A stretch of DNA of 64,000 nt. It comes from Luteimonas kalidii (GTDB taxonomy: Bacteria; Pseudomonadota; Gammaproteobacteria; Xanthomonadales; Xanthomonadaceae). The position numbers were made by a program, and so were the translations under genes. The stretch is from assembly GCF_029887935.1 (NCBI RefSeq), contig NZ_JARXRO010000018.1:401977-465976 (forward strand). The letters are read 5' to 3'. Under the pieces are notes generated by a model, which ran no database searches, had not been told where the DNA came from, and worked only from the letters and a program-made list of their open reading frames with translations. Positions 1 through 13,301 of this stretch are shown here, piece after piece (positions within the stretch are counted from its first letter, which is position 1; every line of letters begins with the position of its first letter).

Positions 1-1798
1 CGCTGAGGGCCGGTTCCTCGACGTCCCCGGCGTCGGCGACCAGGGCGCGCGAAGCCTGCACCAGGTCGAGGAACTCCGCGCGCAGCTGCCAGCGATCCGC
101 GCCGCGCGCGGCGCGCGCGCCATCTGCGATCGCGGTCCAGTCCCATGCCCCCAGATGGGTGCCGCCGCGCAGCGCATCGGCGTAGGCCGCCACGCTCGCG
201 GCGAAGCGCATCGCCTCGCCCGGCTGCGCGCGGATCGCACTGCGCAGGACCGGCGCCTCGATCAGCCGACTGTCGCTTTCGCCCGGACGCTTGTAGCGCA
301 GGCGCAGGTGCGCCAGTTCGTCGCTGCCCGCGGCCGGGACGGCTGCCTGCGCGCCGCCGTAGCGCAGCAGCGGCAGCCGTTCGGCGCCGGAGCCGGCCAG
401 CGTGATCTCGTAGAGCGCCGTGACCTCGTGACCGGCGCCGATGTCGCCGGCGTCGACGCGATCGTTGGCGAAGTCCTCGCGCGCCAGCATCCGGTTCTCG
501 TAGCCGATCAGGCGGTACTCGGCCACCTGCGCCGGATTGAACTCGACCTGGATCTTGACGTCCTGCGCGATCGTGAGCAGGGTCGAGGACATCTCTTCCA
601 CCAGCACCTTGCGCGCCTCCTGCAGGGTGTCGATGTAGGCGTGGTTGCCGTCGCCGGCATCGGCCAGGCGCTCGGCGAGGTGGTCGTTGTAGTTGCCGGT
701 GCCGAAGCCGAGCGTGGTCAGGGCGATGCCGGACTTGCGCTGGTCGGCCACCATCGTCTCCAGCGAGCCGCCGTCGACGGTGCCGACGTTGAAGTCCCCA
801 TCGGTGGCCAGGATCACGCGGTTGACCCCGTCCTCGACGAACCCGCGCCGCGCCATCGCATAGGCCAGGCGGATGCCGTCGCCGCCGTTGGTGCTGCCGC
901 CGGCTTCCAGCCGGTCGAGCGCGGCGATGATCTCGTCCTTGCGGTCGCCGGGCGTCGGCGGCAGCACCAGGCCCGCGGAGCCGGCGTAGACGACGATCGA
1001 CACCCGGTCCTGCGCGCGCAGCTGCCCGGTGAGTTCGGCGAACGACTGCTTGAGCAGCGGAAGCTTGTCGGGCGAATTCATCGAGCCGGAGGTGTCGAGC
1101 AGGAACACCAGGTTGGCCGGCGGCAACTGCGGCTTGGGCACGTCGAAACCCTTGATGCCGATCATCAGCAGATGGCGGCGCTGATCCCACGGTGCGGGCG
1201 CCACTTCGGTGGTGGCGCGGAACGGCGTGTCCAGCGACTCCGGGCCGGGATGGCCGTAGTCGAAGTAGTTGATGAATTCCTCCGCGCGCACCGCGTCGGC
1301 CGGCGGGCGCACGCCCTGGCGGACCATGCGCCGGACGTTGCTGTAGCTGCCGGTGTCGACATCGATCGAGAACGTCGACACCGGCTGCTCGGCCACGCGC
1401 TGCGCCGGGTTGTCGTCGCGTTCGGCGTAGTTCTCCGTATTCGTCGGCTGCGCATGTGGCGGCGGCGCGACCATTTCGTACGACAGCGGCGCGGAAGCAG
1501 GCGCGGGCGCGGCGAGCATGCGCGCGGACATTTCCTGCTCGGCGCGCGCCCGCGCGCCGGTGACCACCACCTGGTCGAGCGTCGCCCCTGCCGAACCGGC
1601 ATCGCGCACTTCGGATGCCGGGGCGGGAGGCGCGGGCGGGGAAGGCGGCGGCATCGCTGGCTGGGGTGCCGGATCGTCGGTGGGCGTAGAGGAGGGTGCG
1701 GATGAGGGAGACAGTGCGTCCCGCTCTTCCGGCGCGGAACTGCAGGCGGACAGTGCGATGGCGGCGAACAGGGCGGCAGCGAGGGCGGTGCGTTGCAT
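1..1798 (-). CDS. vWA-domain (YfbK-type) lipoprotein, 3' end beyond window
   Basis: Reading the minus strand from an ATG at 1796-1798, the frame stays open to the left edge (599 codons), so the C-terminus is missing. The N-terminus is a lipoprotein signal with a lipobox ending ALSAC, then a Pro/Ser/Thr-rich linker. A von Willebrand factor A domain follows, with the MIDAS metal-binding motif DTSGSM near residues 235-240. This arrangement matches the YfbK family (vWA followed by a C-terminal DUF3520-type region), whose role is poorly known but is thought to involve cell-surface protein interactions. The linker carries VVVTGARAR, which resembles the start of TonB-dependent receptor plugs. It is divergent from miaA. 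Family assignment is confident; function is not. Confidence 0.85.
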   Translation of the reverse strand, partial: MQRTALAAALFAAIALSACSSAPEERDALSPSSAPSSTPTDDPAPQPAMPPPSPPAPPAPASEVRDAGSAGATLDQVVVTGARARAEQEMSARMLAAPAPASAPLSYEMVAPPPHAQPTNTENYAERDDNPAQRVAEQPVSTFSIDVDTGSYSNVRRMVRQGVRPPADAVRAEEFINYFDYGHPGPESLDTPFRATTEVAPAPWDQRRHLLMIGIKGFDVPKPQLPPANLVFLLDTSGSMNSPDKLPLLKQSFAELTGQLRAQDRVSIVVYAGSAGLVLPPTPGDRKDEIIAALDRLEAGGSTNGGDGIRLAYAMARRGFVEDGVNRVILATDGDFNVGTVDGGSLETMVADQRKSGIALTTLGFGTGNYNDHLAERLADAGDGNHAYIDTLQEARKVLVEEMSSTLLTIAQDVKIQVEFNPAQVAEYRLIGYENRMLAREDFANDRVDAGDIGAGHEVTALYEITLAGSGAERLPLLRYGGAQAAVPAAGSDELAHLRLRYKRPGESDSRLIEAPVLRSAIRAQPGEAMRFAASVAAYADALRGGTHLGAWDWTAIADGARAARGADRWQLRAEFLDLVQASRALVADAGDVEEPALS

Positions 1799-1913
1799 GG
1801 CGGGACTCCGGTGGTGGGCGCGGGGAGTGAACGCGCGAGCCGTCCCGGTGGGGTTGGCGTCGATGCCGGTCCCGTTCCCCCGCCCGGCAGGGGAAGGCGT
1901 CGATAATCCCCGC

Positions 1914-2870
1914 ATGCCTGCCGACACCCGTCCCCCCGCCATCGCCCTGATGGGCCCCACCGCCGCGGGCAAGACCGCACTGGCGCTGGACTGGGCGCAG
2001 CGGTCCGGCGGCGAGATCGTCAGCATCGATTCGGCCCTGGTCTACCGCGGCCTGGACATCGGCGCCGCCAAGCCCGATGCGAGCGAACGCGCGCGCGCGC
2101 CGCACCACATGCTCGACCTGCACGATCCCTGGGAGATCTGCTCGGCGGCTGATTTCGCGACGTCCGCGCGCGAGGCGATCGACGACATCCTCGCCCGTGG
2201 CCGCCTGCCGATCCTCGCCGGCGGCACCGGCCTGTACTTCCACGCCCTGCTGCACGGGCTCTCGCCGATGCCCGCCGCCGATGCGGACTTCCGCGCCGCG
2301 ATCGCCGCCCAGGCGCAGGCACGCGGCTGGCCGGCGCTGCATGCGGAACTGGCGCGCGTCGACCCGGCCGCCGCTGCCCGCATCCAGCCCGGCGATCCGC
2401 AGCGCATCCAGCGCGCGCTGGAAGTGTTCCAACTCAGCGGACGCCCGATCAGCGAGTGGCAGCGCGAACGACCGACCGCTCCGCGGCTGCCGGTGCGGGT
2501 GCTTAAACTCGTGGTGGCGCCGCGCGACCGTGCGGTGCTGCATGCCCGGATCGAAGCCCGCTTCGACGCCATGCTCGCCGCCGGCTTCCTCGACGAGGTG
2601 CGCGCGTTGCGTGCATTGGCGCCGCTGCGCGCGCATCCCGCGCCGCTCGACCTGCCTGCGATCCGCGCGGTCGGCTATCGCCAGGCCTGGGAACACCTGG
2701 ACGGCATGACCGACGCCGCGCAGTTCCGCGACCGCGCCATCTTCGCCACCCGCCAGCTCGCCAAGCGCCAGCTCACCTGGCTGCGGGGGCAGCTCGACGC
2801 GCGCTGGTTCGATCCGGCCCATCAGCGCGCCGAGCTCGACGAGGCCGTCGACCGCTTCCTGGGACGCTGA
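1914..2870 (+). CDS. miaA: tRNA dimethylallyltransferase MiaA
   Basis: 318 aa. MiaA transfers the dimethylallyl group from DMAPP to N6 of A37 in tRNAs that read UNN codons. The P-loop GPTAAGKT lies near residues 12-19, followed by the conserved [12 protein letters not shown] segment. The length is typical (about 310-320 aa). The frame is open further upstream, but the ATG at 1914 puts the P-loop at the usual distance from the N-terminus. It heads the classic miaA-hfq-hflX-hflKC-purA order, a strong synteny argument. Confidence 0.96.
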   Translation: MPADTRPPAIALMGPTAAGKTALALDWAQRSGGEIVSIDSALVYRGLDIGAAKPDASERARAPHHMLDLHDPWEICSAADFATSAREAIDDILARGRLPILAGGTGLYFHALLHGLSPMPAADADFRAAIAAQAQARGWPALHAELARVDPAAAARIQPGDPQRIQRALEVFQLSGRPISEWQRERPTAPRLPVRVLKLVVAPRDRAVLHARIEARFDAMLAAGFLDEVRALRALAPLRAHPAPLDLPAIRAVGYRQAWEHLDGMTDAAQFRDRAIFATRQLAKRQLTWLRGQLDARWFDPAHQRAELDEAVDRFLGR

Positions 2871-3205
2871 GTCGAGGCGCAGCGTCCGTCCGGCCTGTCG
2901 CCGCGCCCCCGCCGCCGCGGGGCCGACGACAGCGCGGGACAGCCGATTTTCCGCACGCGTGGCCCGCACGCCCCTCCGGTGGAGGTCGACGCTGGCCCCG
3001 CCCTTTTCGACCCGCCTGTCGGCTGGACGCCGCCGCCGCGCCGCTTCTGTGACCGGATGCGCCCCCGCGCGCCGCGCGTGGGCGCCGGTTGTGTACCATC
3101 GGACGGTCGCCGCCGCCGGGGAAACTGCGGGTCGGGCGATGCGGTCGGGGGAGGCCCCCCGTGGGCGCCGGCCGGACACAACAATAACCAAGCTGGGGAA
3201 ACACC
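2871..3205 (+). other. Intergenic region upstream of hfq
   Basis: 335 bases of G+C-rich sequence without a convincing gene; overlapping frames of 87-99 codons run through it on the plus strand but lack start signals and family features. A TGTACCAT element at about 3092-3099 could be a -10 box for an hfq promoter, which would fit the independent promoters usual for hfq. No clear -35 or terminator is visible. Confidence 0.4.
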
Positions 3206-3481
3206 ATGTCCAAGGGACAATCCTTGCAGGATCCTTTCCTGAATGCGCTGCGTCGTGAACGCGTGCCGGTCTCCATCTATCTGGTCAACGGCATCAAGCT
3301 CCAGGGCGTGATCGAGTCTTTCGACCAGTTCGTGGTCCTGCTGCGCAACACCGTGAGCCAGATGGTCTACAAGCACGCCATTTCCACCGTGGTGCCGGCG
3401 CGCAACGTGCGCGTGGGGCCGGGCGGTGGCGTGGTGCAGGCCGCCGACGGGGTCGAGGAAGCGACGGTCGATCCCGCCTGA
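3206..3481 (+). CDS. hfq: RNA-binding protein Hfq
   Basis: 91 aa. Hexameric Sm-like RNA chaperone that pairs small RNAs with mRNAs. The Sm1 motif (VNGIKLQG through [10 protein letters not shown]) and the Sm2 signature YKHAIST are both present at the usual spacing. The N-terminus [13 protein letters not shown] is almost invariant in gammaproteobacterial Hfq. The C-terminal tail is short and acidic. It lies between miaA and hflX, as in most Gammaproteobacteria, and a GGGGAAAC-like ribosome-binding site precedes the ATG. Confidence 0.98.
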   Translation: MSKGQSLQDPFLNALRRERVPVSIYLVNGIKLQGVIESFDQFVVLLRNTVSQMVYKHAISTVVPARNVRVGPGGGVVQAADGVEEATVDPA

Positions 3482-3566
3482 GGATGGCACCGGTGCGGGG
3501 ACGGCACGGTTGAAGTCCGCCCCCGCGGCCACCATGTCCGGGGGCTGAGCCCACCGCCGAGCCCCG

Positions 3567-4934
<1,368 letters not shown>

Positions 4935-5082
4935 ACTAGCCGGCCCGCCGCCCGCGGACCCCGGGCCATGCGCGCGACCGGACGCCCTGCGTCCGCCGCC
5001 CATGGACCGCGTTCCGATGCGACGGCCGCTTCGCGCCACCCGGCTGTCCGGGCCGGCGTGCCCCGTCCCGACTGGAGCAGGC

Positions 5083-6228
5083 ATGGCCTGGAACATCCCC
5101 GGCAAGAACAACGACGACCGCCCACCCGAGCGCGATCGCCCCGGCAACGATGGCCGCAATCCCTGGCCGCCCAAGCGCCGTCGGGGAGGCAACGGACTGG
5201 GCGACATCGGCAACCGCCTGCGCGACCTGTTCGGCGGTGGCGGTGGCGGCGGCAATCCGCTGCGCTGGGTCGCCATCGCCCTGGTGGTGTGGCTGGTGTT
5301 CAACTGCTTCACCCTGATCGGCGAACAGCAGCGCGGCGTGGTCCTGCGCTTCGGCGAGGTCGCCCGGATCATGCAGCCCGGCCCGAACTTCAAGCTGCCG
5401 TGGCCGGTGGAGCGCGTGGTCAAGGTCGACGCCACCAGCGTGCGCACCTTCAGCAACAGCCTGCCGGTGCTGACCCGCGACGAGAACATCGTGACCATCT
5501 CGTTCAACGTGCAGTACCGCGTCAGCGATCCCGAGCTGTTCCTGTTCGGCACCCAGAACGCGACGCGCGTGCTCGAGCAAGTGTCGCAGAGCGCCGTGCG
5601 CGAGGTGATCGGCCGCGCCGACCTGGACACGGCACTCAACGCCCGCGGCCCGCTCTCGATCGCCGCCTCCACCGCGCTGCAGGCCTCGCTCGATGCCTAC
5701 CGCACCGGCCTGGTGGTGACCGAGCTCAACCTGCAGGACGCGCGTCCGCCGGAACAGGTCAAGCCCGCGTTCGACGAGGTCAACAGCGCCCAGCAGACCA
5801 ACGAGCGCCTGGTCAACGAGGCCCGTGCCTACGCCGCGCGTGTGGTACCCGAGGCCCGCGGCGACGCCCAGCGCGCGCGCACCACCGCCGAGGGCTACAA
5901 GACCGCCTCGGTCGCCCGCGCCACCGGTGACGCCGAACGCTTCACCCTGCTGCTCGACGCCTACCGCAACGCGCCCGACGTGACCCGCAAGCGCCTGTGG
6001 CTGGAAACCGTGCAGGACGTGCTGGCCGACAACCGCAAGATCATCGGCGGCGACGGCCGCCAGCTGATCTACGTGCCGATGACGCCCCAGTCCGGCAGCG
6101 GCCGCCAGGACGCCAGCCAGCCACCGGTGCTGCCGCAGGAGGTGATCACGCCTCCGGTCAGCGCCACGCCCGATTCCAGCCTGCCGCGCCCCACCCGCGG
6201 TGAGCGCGCCGAAGGAGGTGCCCGATGA
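5083..6228 (+). CDS. hflK: FtsH protease modulator HflK
   Basis: 381 aa. HflK and HflC form a membrane complex with FtsH that restrains its proteolysis. After a Gly/Arg/Asn-rich cytoplasmic N-terminus there is one membrane helix (about residues 62-80), then an SPFH/prohibitin domain facing the periplasm and a coiled-coil Ala/Arg/Glu-rich stretch. The start at 5083 follows GGAGCAGGC; the frame is open upstream but the HflK-typical MAWN start fits. Its stop overlaps the hflC start (ATGA), so translation is probably coupled. Confidence 0.95.
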   Translation: MAWNIPGKNNDDRPPERDRPGNDGRNPWPPKRRRGGNGLGDIGNRLRDLFGGGGGGGNPLRWVAIALVVWLVFNCFTLIGEQQRGVVLRFGEVARIMQPGPNFKLPWPVERVVKVDATSVRTFSNSLPVLTRDENIVTISFNVQYRVSDPELFLFGTQNATRVLEQVSQSAVREVIGRADLDTALNARGPLSIAASTALQASLDAYRTGLVVTELNLQDARPPEQVKPAFDEVNSAQQTNERLVNEARAYAARVVPEARGDAQRARTTAEGYKTASVARATGDAERFTLLLDAYRNAPDVTRKRLWLETVQDVLADNRKIIGGDGRQLIYVPMTPQSGSGRQDASQPPVLPQEVITPPVSATPDSSLPRPTRGERAEGGAR

Positions 6229-7088
6229 GGCTCAACCTGATCATCCCGATCGCGGTGATCGTGCTGCTGGGCCTGCTCGGCTCGGTCTACGTCGTGCGCG
6301 AGGGCCAGACCGCCCTGGTGCTCAACCTCGGCCGCGTCGCGCGCACCGACATCGGTCCCGGGCTGCACTTCAAGGTCCCGCTGATCGAGACAGCGCGGGT
6401 GTTCGACCGCCGCTTCTACGCCTCCGAGTTCTCGCCCGAGCGCTACCTCACCTCCGAACGCAAGGACGTGAGCGTGGACTTCGTGGCCATCGGCCTGATC
6501 AGCGACGTGGCGGATTTCTACCGCGCCACCGGCGGCGAGATGGAAGTGGCCAACGACCGCCTCGCGCCGATCATCAAGGACTCGATGCGCAACGAGATCA
6601 ACGCCCGCACCCTGCAGCAGCTGGTCTCGGGCGAGCGCGCCGAGATCATCGCCAGGCAGCTGGAAGGGGTGAACGAGGCTGCGGCCACGCTCGGCATGCG
6701 CGTGATCGACATCCGCCTCAAGCAGATCGACCTGCCCACCGACAGCGACGTCATCGCCCAGGTCTACGACCGCATGCGCGCCGAACGCCGCCAGGTGGCC
6801 AGCCGCCTGCGCGCCGAGGGCGAGGAGCAGGCCCGGATCATCCGCGCCCAGGCCGACCGCGAGCGCACCGTGCTGGTGGCCGAGGCCGAGCGCGACGCGC
6901 AGAAGCTGCGAGGCGAGGGCGATGCCGAAGCCACCCGCATCTACGGCGAAGCCGCGCAGCGCGACCCCGCGTTCTACGCCTTCCAGCGCAGCCTCGAGGC
7001 CTACCGCGCCTCGTTCGCCGACGGCAACGGCGTGATCGTGCTCGAGCGCGACGACCCGTTCCTGCAGTACCTGCGCAGCGACCGCTGA
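6225..7088 (+). CDS. hflC: FtsH protease modulator HflC
   Basis: 287 aa. Partner of HflK. A single N-terminal membrane anchor (about residues 5-22) precedes an SPFH domain with the usual EGQTALVLNLG start, and a long charged helix RAERRQVASRLRAEGEEQA near residues 186-204. Its ATG overlaps the hflK stop codon by four bases, preceded by the strong ribosome-binding site GAAGGAGG inside hflK. Confidence 0.96.
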   Translation: MRLNLIIPIAVIVLLGLLGSVYVVREGQTALVLNLGRVARTDIGPGLHFKVPLIETARVFDRRFYASEFSPERYLTSERKDVSVDFVAIGLISDVADFYRATGGEMEVANDRLAPIIKDSMRNEINARTLQQLVSGERAEIIARQLEGVNEAAATLGMRVIDIRLKQIDLPTDSDVIAQVYDRMRAERRQVASRLRAEGEEQARIIRAQADRERTVLVAEAERDAQKLRGEGDAEATRIYGEAAQRDPAFYAFQRSLEAYRASFADGNGVIVLERDDPFLQYLRSDR

Positions 7089-7126
7089 GCCGGTGGCTCC
7101 CCACCATCCCGCCGCCGGGCTGTTGC

Positions 7127-7270
7127 CTTCCCCCGTCTGAGCGGGGGAAGGTGCCCAGGGCGGATGGGGCCTGTCAGATCGCAACGTCCCTCCCGCCGAG
7201 CTGTTGCTTCCCTAGCTTGACGGGGCATCGGTCCCTTCACGGGGTGGAAGGTGCCGAAGGCGGATGGAGG
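7127..7270. repeat. REP-like palindromic repeat cluster (family A)
   Basis: Two imperfect hairpin units in the gap between hflC and the DUF2065 gene. The first has CTTCCCCCGT facing ACGGGGGAAG-like arms around 7129-7152, followed by GGTGCCCAGGGCGGATGGGG. The second, from about 7203, repeats the pattern and ends AAGGTGCCGAAGGCGGATGG. Related copies occur at 13,639, 27,645, 28,485 and 31,946. The rest of this 303-base gap shows nothing else. Confidence 0.7.
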
Positions 7271-7391
7271 TTGCCAGGTCGCAACGCCCCGCCGGATCGG
7301 CATCGCCTGCATCGGACGCCTGCGGCCCCCGAGATCTCCCCCGAGATACCCCTTCCATCCCCAAGCGCGCGTGCGCGTCAGGAACTCCGCC

Positions 7392-7580
7392 ATGCACGAC
7401 CTCTGGGCCGCCCTCTGTCTCGTCGCCGTGCTGGAAGGCCTGATCCTGTTCGTCGCCCCGGGCGGCTGGAAGCGCGCCGCCGCCCAGCTGCTGGCGATGC
7501 CCGATCCCCAGCTTCGCCGCTTCGGTGCCGTGTTCCTCGCGCTTGGTCTGATCGCCCTGTACTTCGTGCGCGGCGGATAG
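7392..7580 (+). CDS. DUF2065 small membrane protein
   Basis: 62 aa with two predicted membrane helices (about residues 4-22 and 42-60) separated by a short basic loop WKRAAAQLL. The family DUF2065 (YjeT-like) is characteristically about 60 aa and lies between hflC and purA in many Gammaproteobacteria, exactly as here. Function unknown. The ATG at 7392 is preceded by a weak GGAACTCC element; the upstream extension of this frame lies in repeat sequence and is unlikely to be coding. Confidence 0.9.
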   Translation: MHDLWAALCLVAVLEGLILFVAPGGWKRAAAQLLAMPDPQLRRFGAVFLALGLIALYFVRGG

Positions 7581-7683
7581 CCACCCGCCGGTCGTTCCCC
7601 GCCGCTCAGGGCCTACGGGAAGCAGTGCCGCAGGCCGGGGAGCGCTCGACGGTGTGCAGTGCCGGGCCGTCACGCCGCCGTAG

Positions 7684-9950
<2,267 letters not shown>

Positions 9951-10059
9951 CGCGCGACGCGCTCCGCCGCGAATGGGGCCACGGCGCAGCGTCACGACCG
10001 CCGGGTTTGCCTCGCGCCCGGGCGCAGGTATGCTGGAGCCCAGCCTTGCGACGGAACGC

Positions 10060-10713
10060 ATGACGATGACGCGATGGAACCGCCCCGATGGCTTCGGCAT
10101 CCGCCGCCTCCGGCCCGTACTGGCGGCCGCGATGCTCACCCTCGCCACCGCCGCCTGCGCCCATTCCACGCCCGCACCCGCTTCCACGACGGCACAGGAG
10201 GCCGAGGCCATGGATGCGCCTGAATCACGCCCCGGGGACAGGTTGAGCTACTCCCCCGAAGAGATCGGGCAGCGCTTCCTGAAACTCATCGGGAGCTTGG
10301 AGTCGCGCGAACAGCTCACCCTGGAGCGTATCAACGAGGTGATGGGGGTCCGCATCGTCCCCAAGTCCGAAGGGACGCGGGGAGGCGTCTCCAGCGATGA
10401 TCTGGGCGGCGGATGGCGCTATGTCGTCAGCTACATACCCGGATCATCGGCCAACGCCCGGGGGATCGACCTGTCCTTCGTCAATGAGCATGAGCGCTGG
10501 GCCGGCATGGCGGGGGTGTGCAGGCTCGACTTCGATGCCTACCACAAAGCCTTGCTGTCGATGGGGTACCGCGACGCCCCGGTTCCCGGTGAGATCGGTG
10601 AGCTGCGTTCGGTGCGCTATTACAAGGGCGATATCACCCTCTCGATCATTCCAAGACTCGAGAACGGAAATTCCGGCCGCCTTTGCGTGGAATCCATCGG
10701 AACACTGAGCTGA
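10060..10713 (+). CDS. Lipoprotein, candidate immunity protein for the adjacent effector-like gene
   Basis: 217 aa. Start chosen at ATG 10060 because it gives a normal lipoprotein signal: basic FGIRRLRP, hydrophobic AAAMLTLATA, lipobox ATAAC (Cys about residue 27). The mature part has no recognised domain. Base composition falls after about 10,240 relative to purA. It ends 15 bases before the 555-aa HExxH protein, and a strong AGGAGG sits between them. Lipoprotein-then-toxin order is the arrangement known for X-Tfi/X-Tfe immunity-effector pairs of xanthomonad type IV secretion. The immunity role is inferred from position and export signal only. Confidence 0.65.
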   Translation: MTMTRWNRPDGFGIRRLRPVLAAAMLTLATAACAHSTPAPASTTAQEAEAMDAPESRPGDRLSYSPEEIGQRFLKLIGSLESREQLTLERINEVMGVRIVPKSEGTRGGVSSDDLGGGWRYVVSYIPGSSANARGIDLSFVNEHERWAGMAGVCRLDFDAYHKALLSMGYRDAPVPGEIGELRSVRYYKGDITLSIIPRLENGNSGRLCVESIGTLS

Positions 10714-10728
10714 CACAGGAGGCCAAGG

Positions 10729-12396
10729 ATGGCCGTGCCGAATCCACATCTCAAAGCAGTCTTCAGGCAATCACGTGCGCAGGGCGGCCTCACCTCTGCT
10801 CAGGACATTCACTTGCGCGCGGCAGTGATGGCCGACTCGGATCGTCTGGACCTTCTCAATGGGCTGGCCGCTTCCGGACGACTTCGAAGTTTCGCAGTCG
10901 ACTCGAACAATGGAACGCTCATTGGCAGTTACGACAAGCGCGCTGGCTTGATCGAACTGCCTGCCGCCAGCTTTCGCGATCGTGATCTCGATACAGTGGT
11001 GGGTGTCCAGGCACTCATCGCCGATTTCGCGCGCAAGGCGTGGCAGGATACGGCGGGGCAGCGCCATGTCGTGACGCAAGACATGGTCGACAACCTCCAG
11101 GCAACCTTCAACGGTTCGCCTGCGCTTGCAGCGCAGATCAAGTCCGCCGTCGCACAGTCGCATGTGCAGCACTTCAGCCTGCTGGGAAACGGCATGGCCG
11201 CCGGAGCCACCTATGACGGAAGCACGGCCGACGGCACTCCCAAGGGCATCAATCTCCCGCCGGCGGCGTTGCAGAGCCGCACACCCGGTAATCCCGGCGG
11301 CACGTACAACGCTCACGACCTCACCTTCGTGCTGGGCCATGAGATCCAGCATGGTTTCAACAATGCGGCGAAAAGCCAGGCGACGCTGACATTCCTGGAT
11401 CAGGTGCGTCGACAGGCGATCGAGCGCAGCGCGATCCATGATTACACCGATGAGCTCCGCGCATACATCGGAGCTGGCCGGGCGGACGAAGCCAAGGCGG
11501 AGATCGCGGGCTGGAATGCATTGCTGGACAGGCAAAGGCAGGCACGTCCTCATGACGACGGGCTCGCGCTGATGCTCGACACCCGTAATGATCGCGTGCT
11601 GGATTTCATCCGACGCAATCCGTCCGATCCTTCGAAAGCGATCATCAACCCCGGCCTCACCTTCAACCCCGACGGCAGCCTGAGCGCGACACCCGCCAAC
11701 ATCGCCGCCATGGGTCGGCACTACTTCGACCGGCCCTCCCACCTGTACGCCCAGGCCGGCCAGCGTCCGGTAGCACTCGGCGAAGGGCGGCCCACGCCGA
11801 CCGCGGACTACACCAACTACTACGGCACCTGGGCCCTGGAGCGGATCGTCGCTGCCGAGGATCGCGCCAACGTGCGCATCCAGGGCGCAAGGCCGCACAT
11901 CGCGATCGACATGGCCGGCCTCGGCCTGAAGGAAGACCTGATCGAACGCGAAGGGCTGGACCTCGGCGCGAACCGGTCGCCGCGCCCGTACCTCGATACC
12001 AGCCGCGCGCCGACGATGCAGGGCCGGTTCCACCACACCCAGGACGGCAGCATGGGCCACGACCACCGTCACGTGCCGGTCGCCGATCAGGCGCGCATCG
12101 GTGCCAGCGGCGACTGCGTCGTGGATGCCTGGATCGATGCGCTGCAGGCGCGCGATGACGCTGCAGCGCGGGCCGTGCAGCGGGCCTTCCTGCGCTCCGA
12201 AGCAGGCCAGCAGCTGTGGCCGGGCGGCCTTGACGGGGCACCCCACCGCGCGCAGGAAGCCGAAGCGCGTCCGCCACTGCATCCGTCGCGGGCTGCGGAA
12301 TGGTCACCGGACGAACCTGCCACGCAGGCGCGCCACGTCATGGCGGAGTTCGCGCAACCCGCCCCGCAGGGACCGCAACACGCGATGGAACGCTAG
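10729..12396 (+). CDS. Large HExxH (zincin-like) protein, candidate antibacterial effector
   Basis: 555 aa, no signal peptide. A zinc-protease-type HEIQH sits at residues 204-208 (context VLGHEIQHGFNN). YTDELRAYIG and EAKAEIAGWN follow about 35-55 residues later and could supply the third, acidic ligand. The C-terminal 130 residues are Ala/Gln/Pro-rich and end in a short polar tail. I do not see the XVIPCD secretion signal here, unlike the protein at 41,343. The neighbouring lipoprotein and absence of export signal suggest a toxin delivered by specialised secretion, but a housekeeping metallopeptidase is not excluded. Confidence 0.6.
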   Translation: MAVPNPHLKAVFRQSRAQGGLTSAQDIHLRAAVMADSDRLDLLNGLAASGRLRSFAVDSNNGTLIGSYDKRAGLIELPAASFRDRDLDTVVGVQALIADFARKAWQDTAGQRHVVTQDMVDNLQATFNGSPALAAQIKSAVAQSHVQHFSLLGNGMAAGATYDGSTADGTPKGINLPPAALQSRTPGNPGGTYNAHDLTFVLGHEIQHGFNNAAKSQATLTFLDQVRRQAIERSAIHDYTDELRAYIGAGRADEAKAEIAGWNALLDRQRQARPHDDGLALMLDTRNDRVLDFIRRNPSDPSKAIINPGLTFNPDGSLSATPANIAAMGRHYFDRPSHLYAQAGQRPVALGEGRPTPTADYTNYYGTWALERIVAAEDRANVRIQGARPHIAIDMAGLGLKEDLIEREGLDLGANRSPRPYLDTSRAPTMQGRFHHTQDGSMGHDHRHVPVADQARIGASGDCVVDAWIDALQARDDAAARAVQRAFLRSEAGQQLWPGGLDGAPHRAQEAEARPPLHPSRAAEWSPDEPATQARHVMAEFAQPAPQGPQHAMER

Positions 12397-12410
12397 ACGG
12401 AGCAGGGGCC

Positions 12411-12920
12411 ATGAACGACACCGACGTCATCCGCCGGCTGATGCTGGCGGTGGAACGGCTCGAGCGAGTCGCCGACCATCAGGCCACGCAGGCGCAACAC
12501 GCGGCCGAGCGCGCGCAGCACGCGCAGGCGGCCGCTGGCGACCTCGCCGCCATCCGCAGCGCCGAAGAAGCGCAGTTCCGCCACGCCATGGCGCGCCTGT
12601 TCCAGGACCACCAGGCCCGCACCGAACTCGCCCTGCGCCCAGCCGTGCGCCGCGCCTGGCAGTGGCTGGCGGCCATCAGCGTCGGCCTCGCGCTGCTGGT
12701 GTTCGGCTTCCTGCTGCTGCTCGGCCACGAGTACACGCGGCTGCAGGACGCGCGCGCCCGCGCCGACGCCGCCGAGGTGTCGGCCGAAGTGCAGCGCGCC
12801 GCCCAGCAGGTCGAGATCACCTCCTGCGGCGGCCGCCCCTGCATCCGTCTCGACGCCAACGCCCCGGTCTGGAAGAGCGGCGACCGCGAATACGTGCTGG
12901 TGGAAGACACGGGTGACTAG
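12411..12920 (+). CDS. Coiled-coil membrane protein of unknown function
   Basis: 169 aa. An N-terminal helical region rich in Ala, Gln and Glu (residues about 10-65, coiled-coil-like) leads to one membrane helix (about residues 83-105). A second polar helix follows, then a small C-terminal part with the cysteine pair in SCGGRPC. It starts 14 bases after the HExxH gene with a GGAGCAGGGG ribosome-binding site, so probably belongs to the same operon. It might be an accessory or second immunity factor; nothing in the sequence proves this. Confidence 0.6.
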   Translation: MNDTDVIRRLMLAVERLERVADHQATQAQHAAERAQHAQAAAGDLAAIRSAEEAQFRHAMARLFQDHQARTELALRPAVRRAWQWLAAISVGLALLVFGFLLLLGHEYTRLQDARARADAAEVSAEVQRAAQQVEITSCGGRPCIRLDANAPVWKSGDREYVLVEDTGD

Positions 12921-13033
12921 CCATGGGGATCGGCACGCAGATCCACGGTCGGAGCCGTCCCGGTCATCCGTGATCGGGGCTGGACCGGGCCCGTGCGGAA
13001 CACTTGCGGGCCAGCAGGGACACAGGCACACTC

Positions 13034-13050
13034 TTGGCAATGTTTGCCAT
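13034..13050. promoter_or_regulatory. Inverted repeat upstream of parD-like antitoxin
   Basis: TGGCAA (13035-13040) and TTGCCA (13044-13049) form a perfect 6-bp inverted repeat with a 3-base spacer, directly in front of the AGGAG ribosome-binding site of the antitoxin. Such repeats are typical operators for autoregulating ribbon-helix-helix antitoxins. Confidence 0.6.
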
Positions 13051-13061
13051 AGGAGCCCGCC

Positions 13062-13301
13062 GTGGCCACCATGAACATCTCACTGCCGGACGAACTCAAA
13101 GCGTTCGTGGACGAGCAAGTTGCCGCACACGCCTACGGCTCCAGCAGCGAGTACCTTCGCGAACTGATCCGCAAGCAGCGCGACGTCGAGGCGCTTCGCG
13201 GCATGCTGCTCGAGGGCCCCGACTCGGGGCCTGCCGAACCGGCCACCGCACAGACCTTCGAGAGGATGCGCGCGGCGTTGCGGAAGCCCGCTGCGAAGTG
13301 A
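13062..13301 (+). CDS. ParD-like ribbon-helix-helix antitoxin
   Basis: 79 aa. The N-terminus MNISLPDELKAFVDEQV followed by YGSSSEYLRELIRK is the typical ParD/CopG-like DNA-binding ribbon-helix-helix region; the C-terminal part is flexible and would wrap the toxin. GTG at 13062 is preferred over ATG at 13071 because AGGAG lies 6 bases upstream of it. It overlaps the toxin gene by four bases (GTGA). It likely binds the inverted repeat at 13,034. Confidence 0.9.
   Translation: MATMNISLPDELKAFVDEQVAAHAYGSSSEYLRELIRKQRDVEALRGMLLEGPDSGPAEPATAQTFERMRAALRKPAAK

Noticed and set aside
155..1705. Long plus-strand open frame of 516 codons near the left edge
   Set aside because: It is the antisense shadow of the vWA gene; its product is Arg/Gly/Val-rich low-complexity with no family features, while the minus strand has a signal peptide and MIDAS motif.
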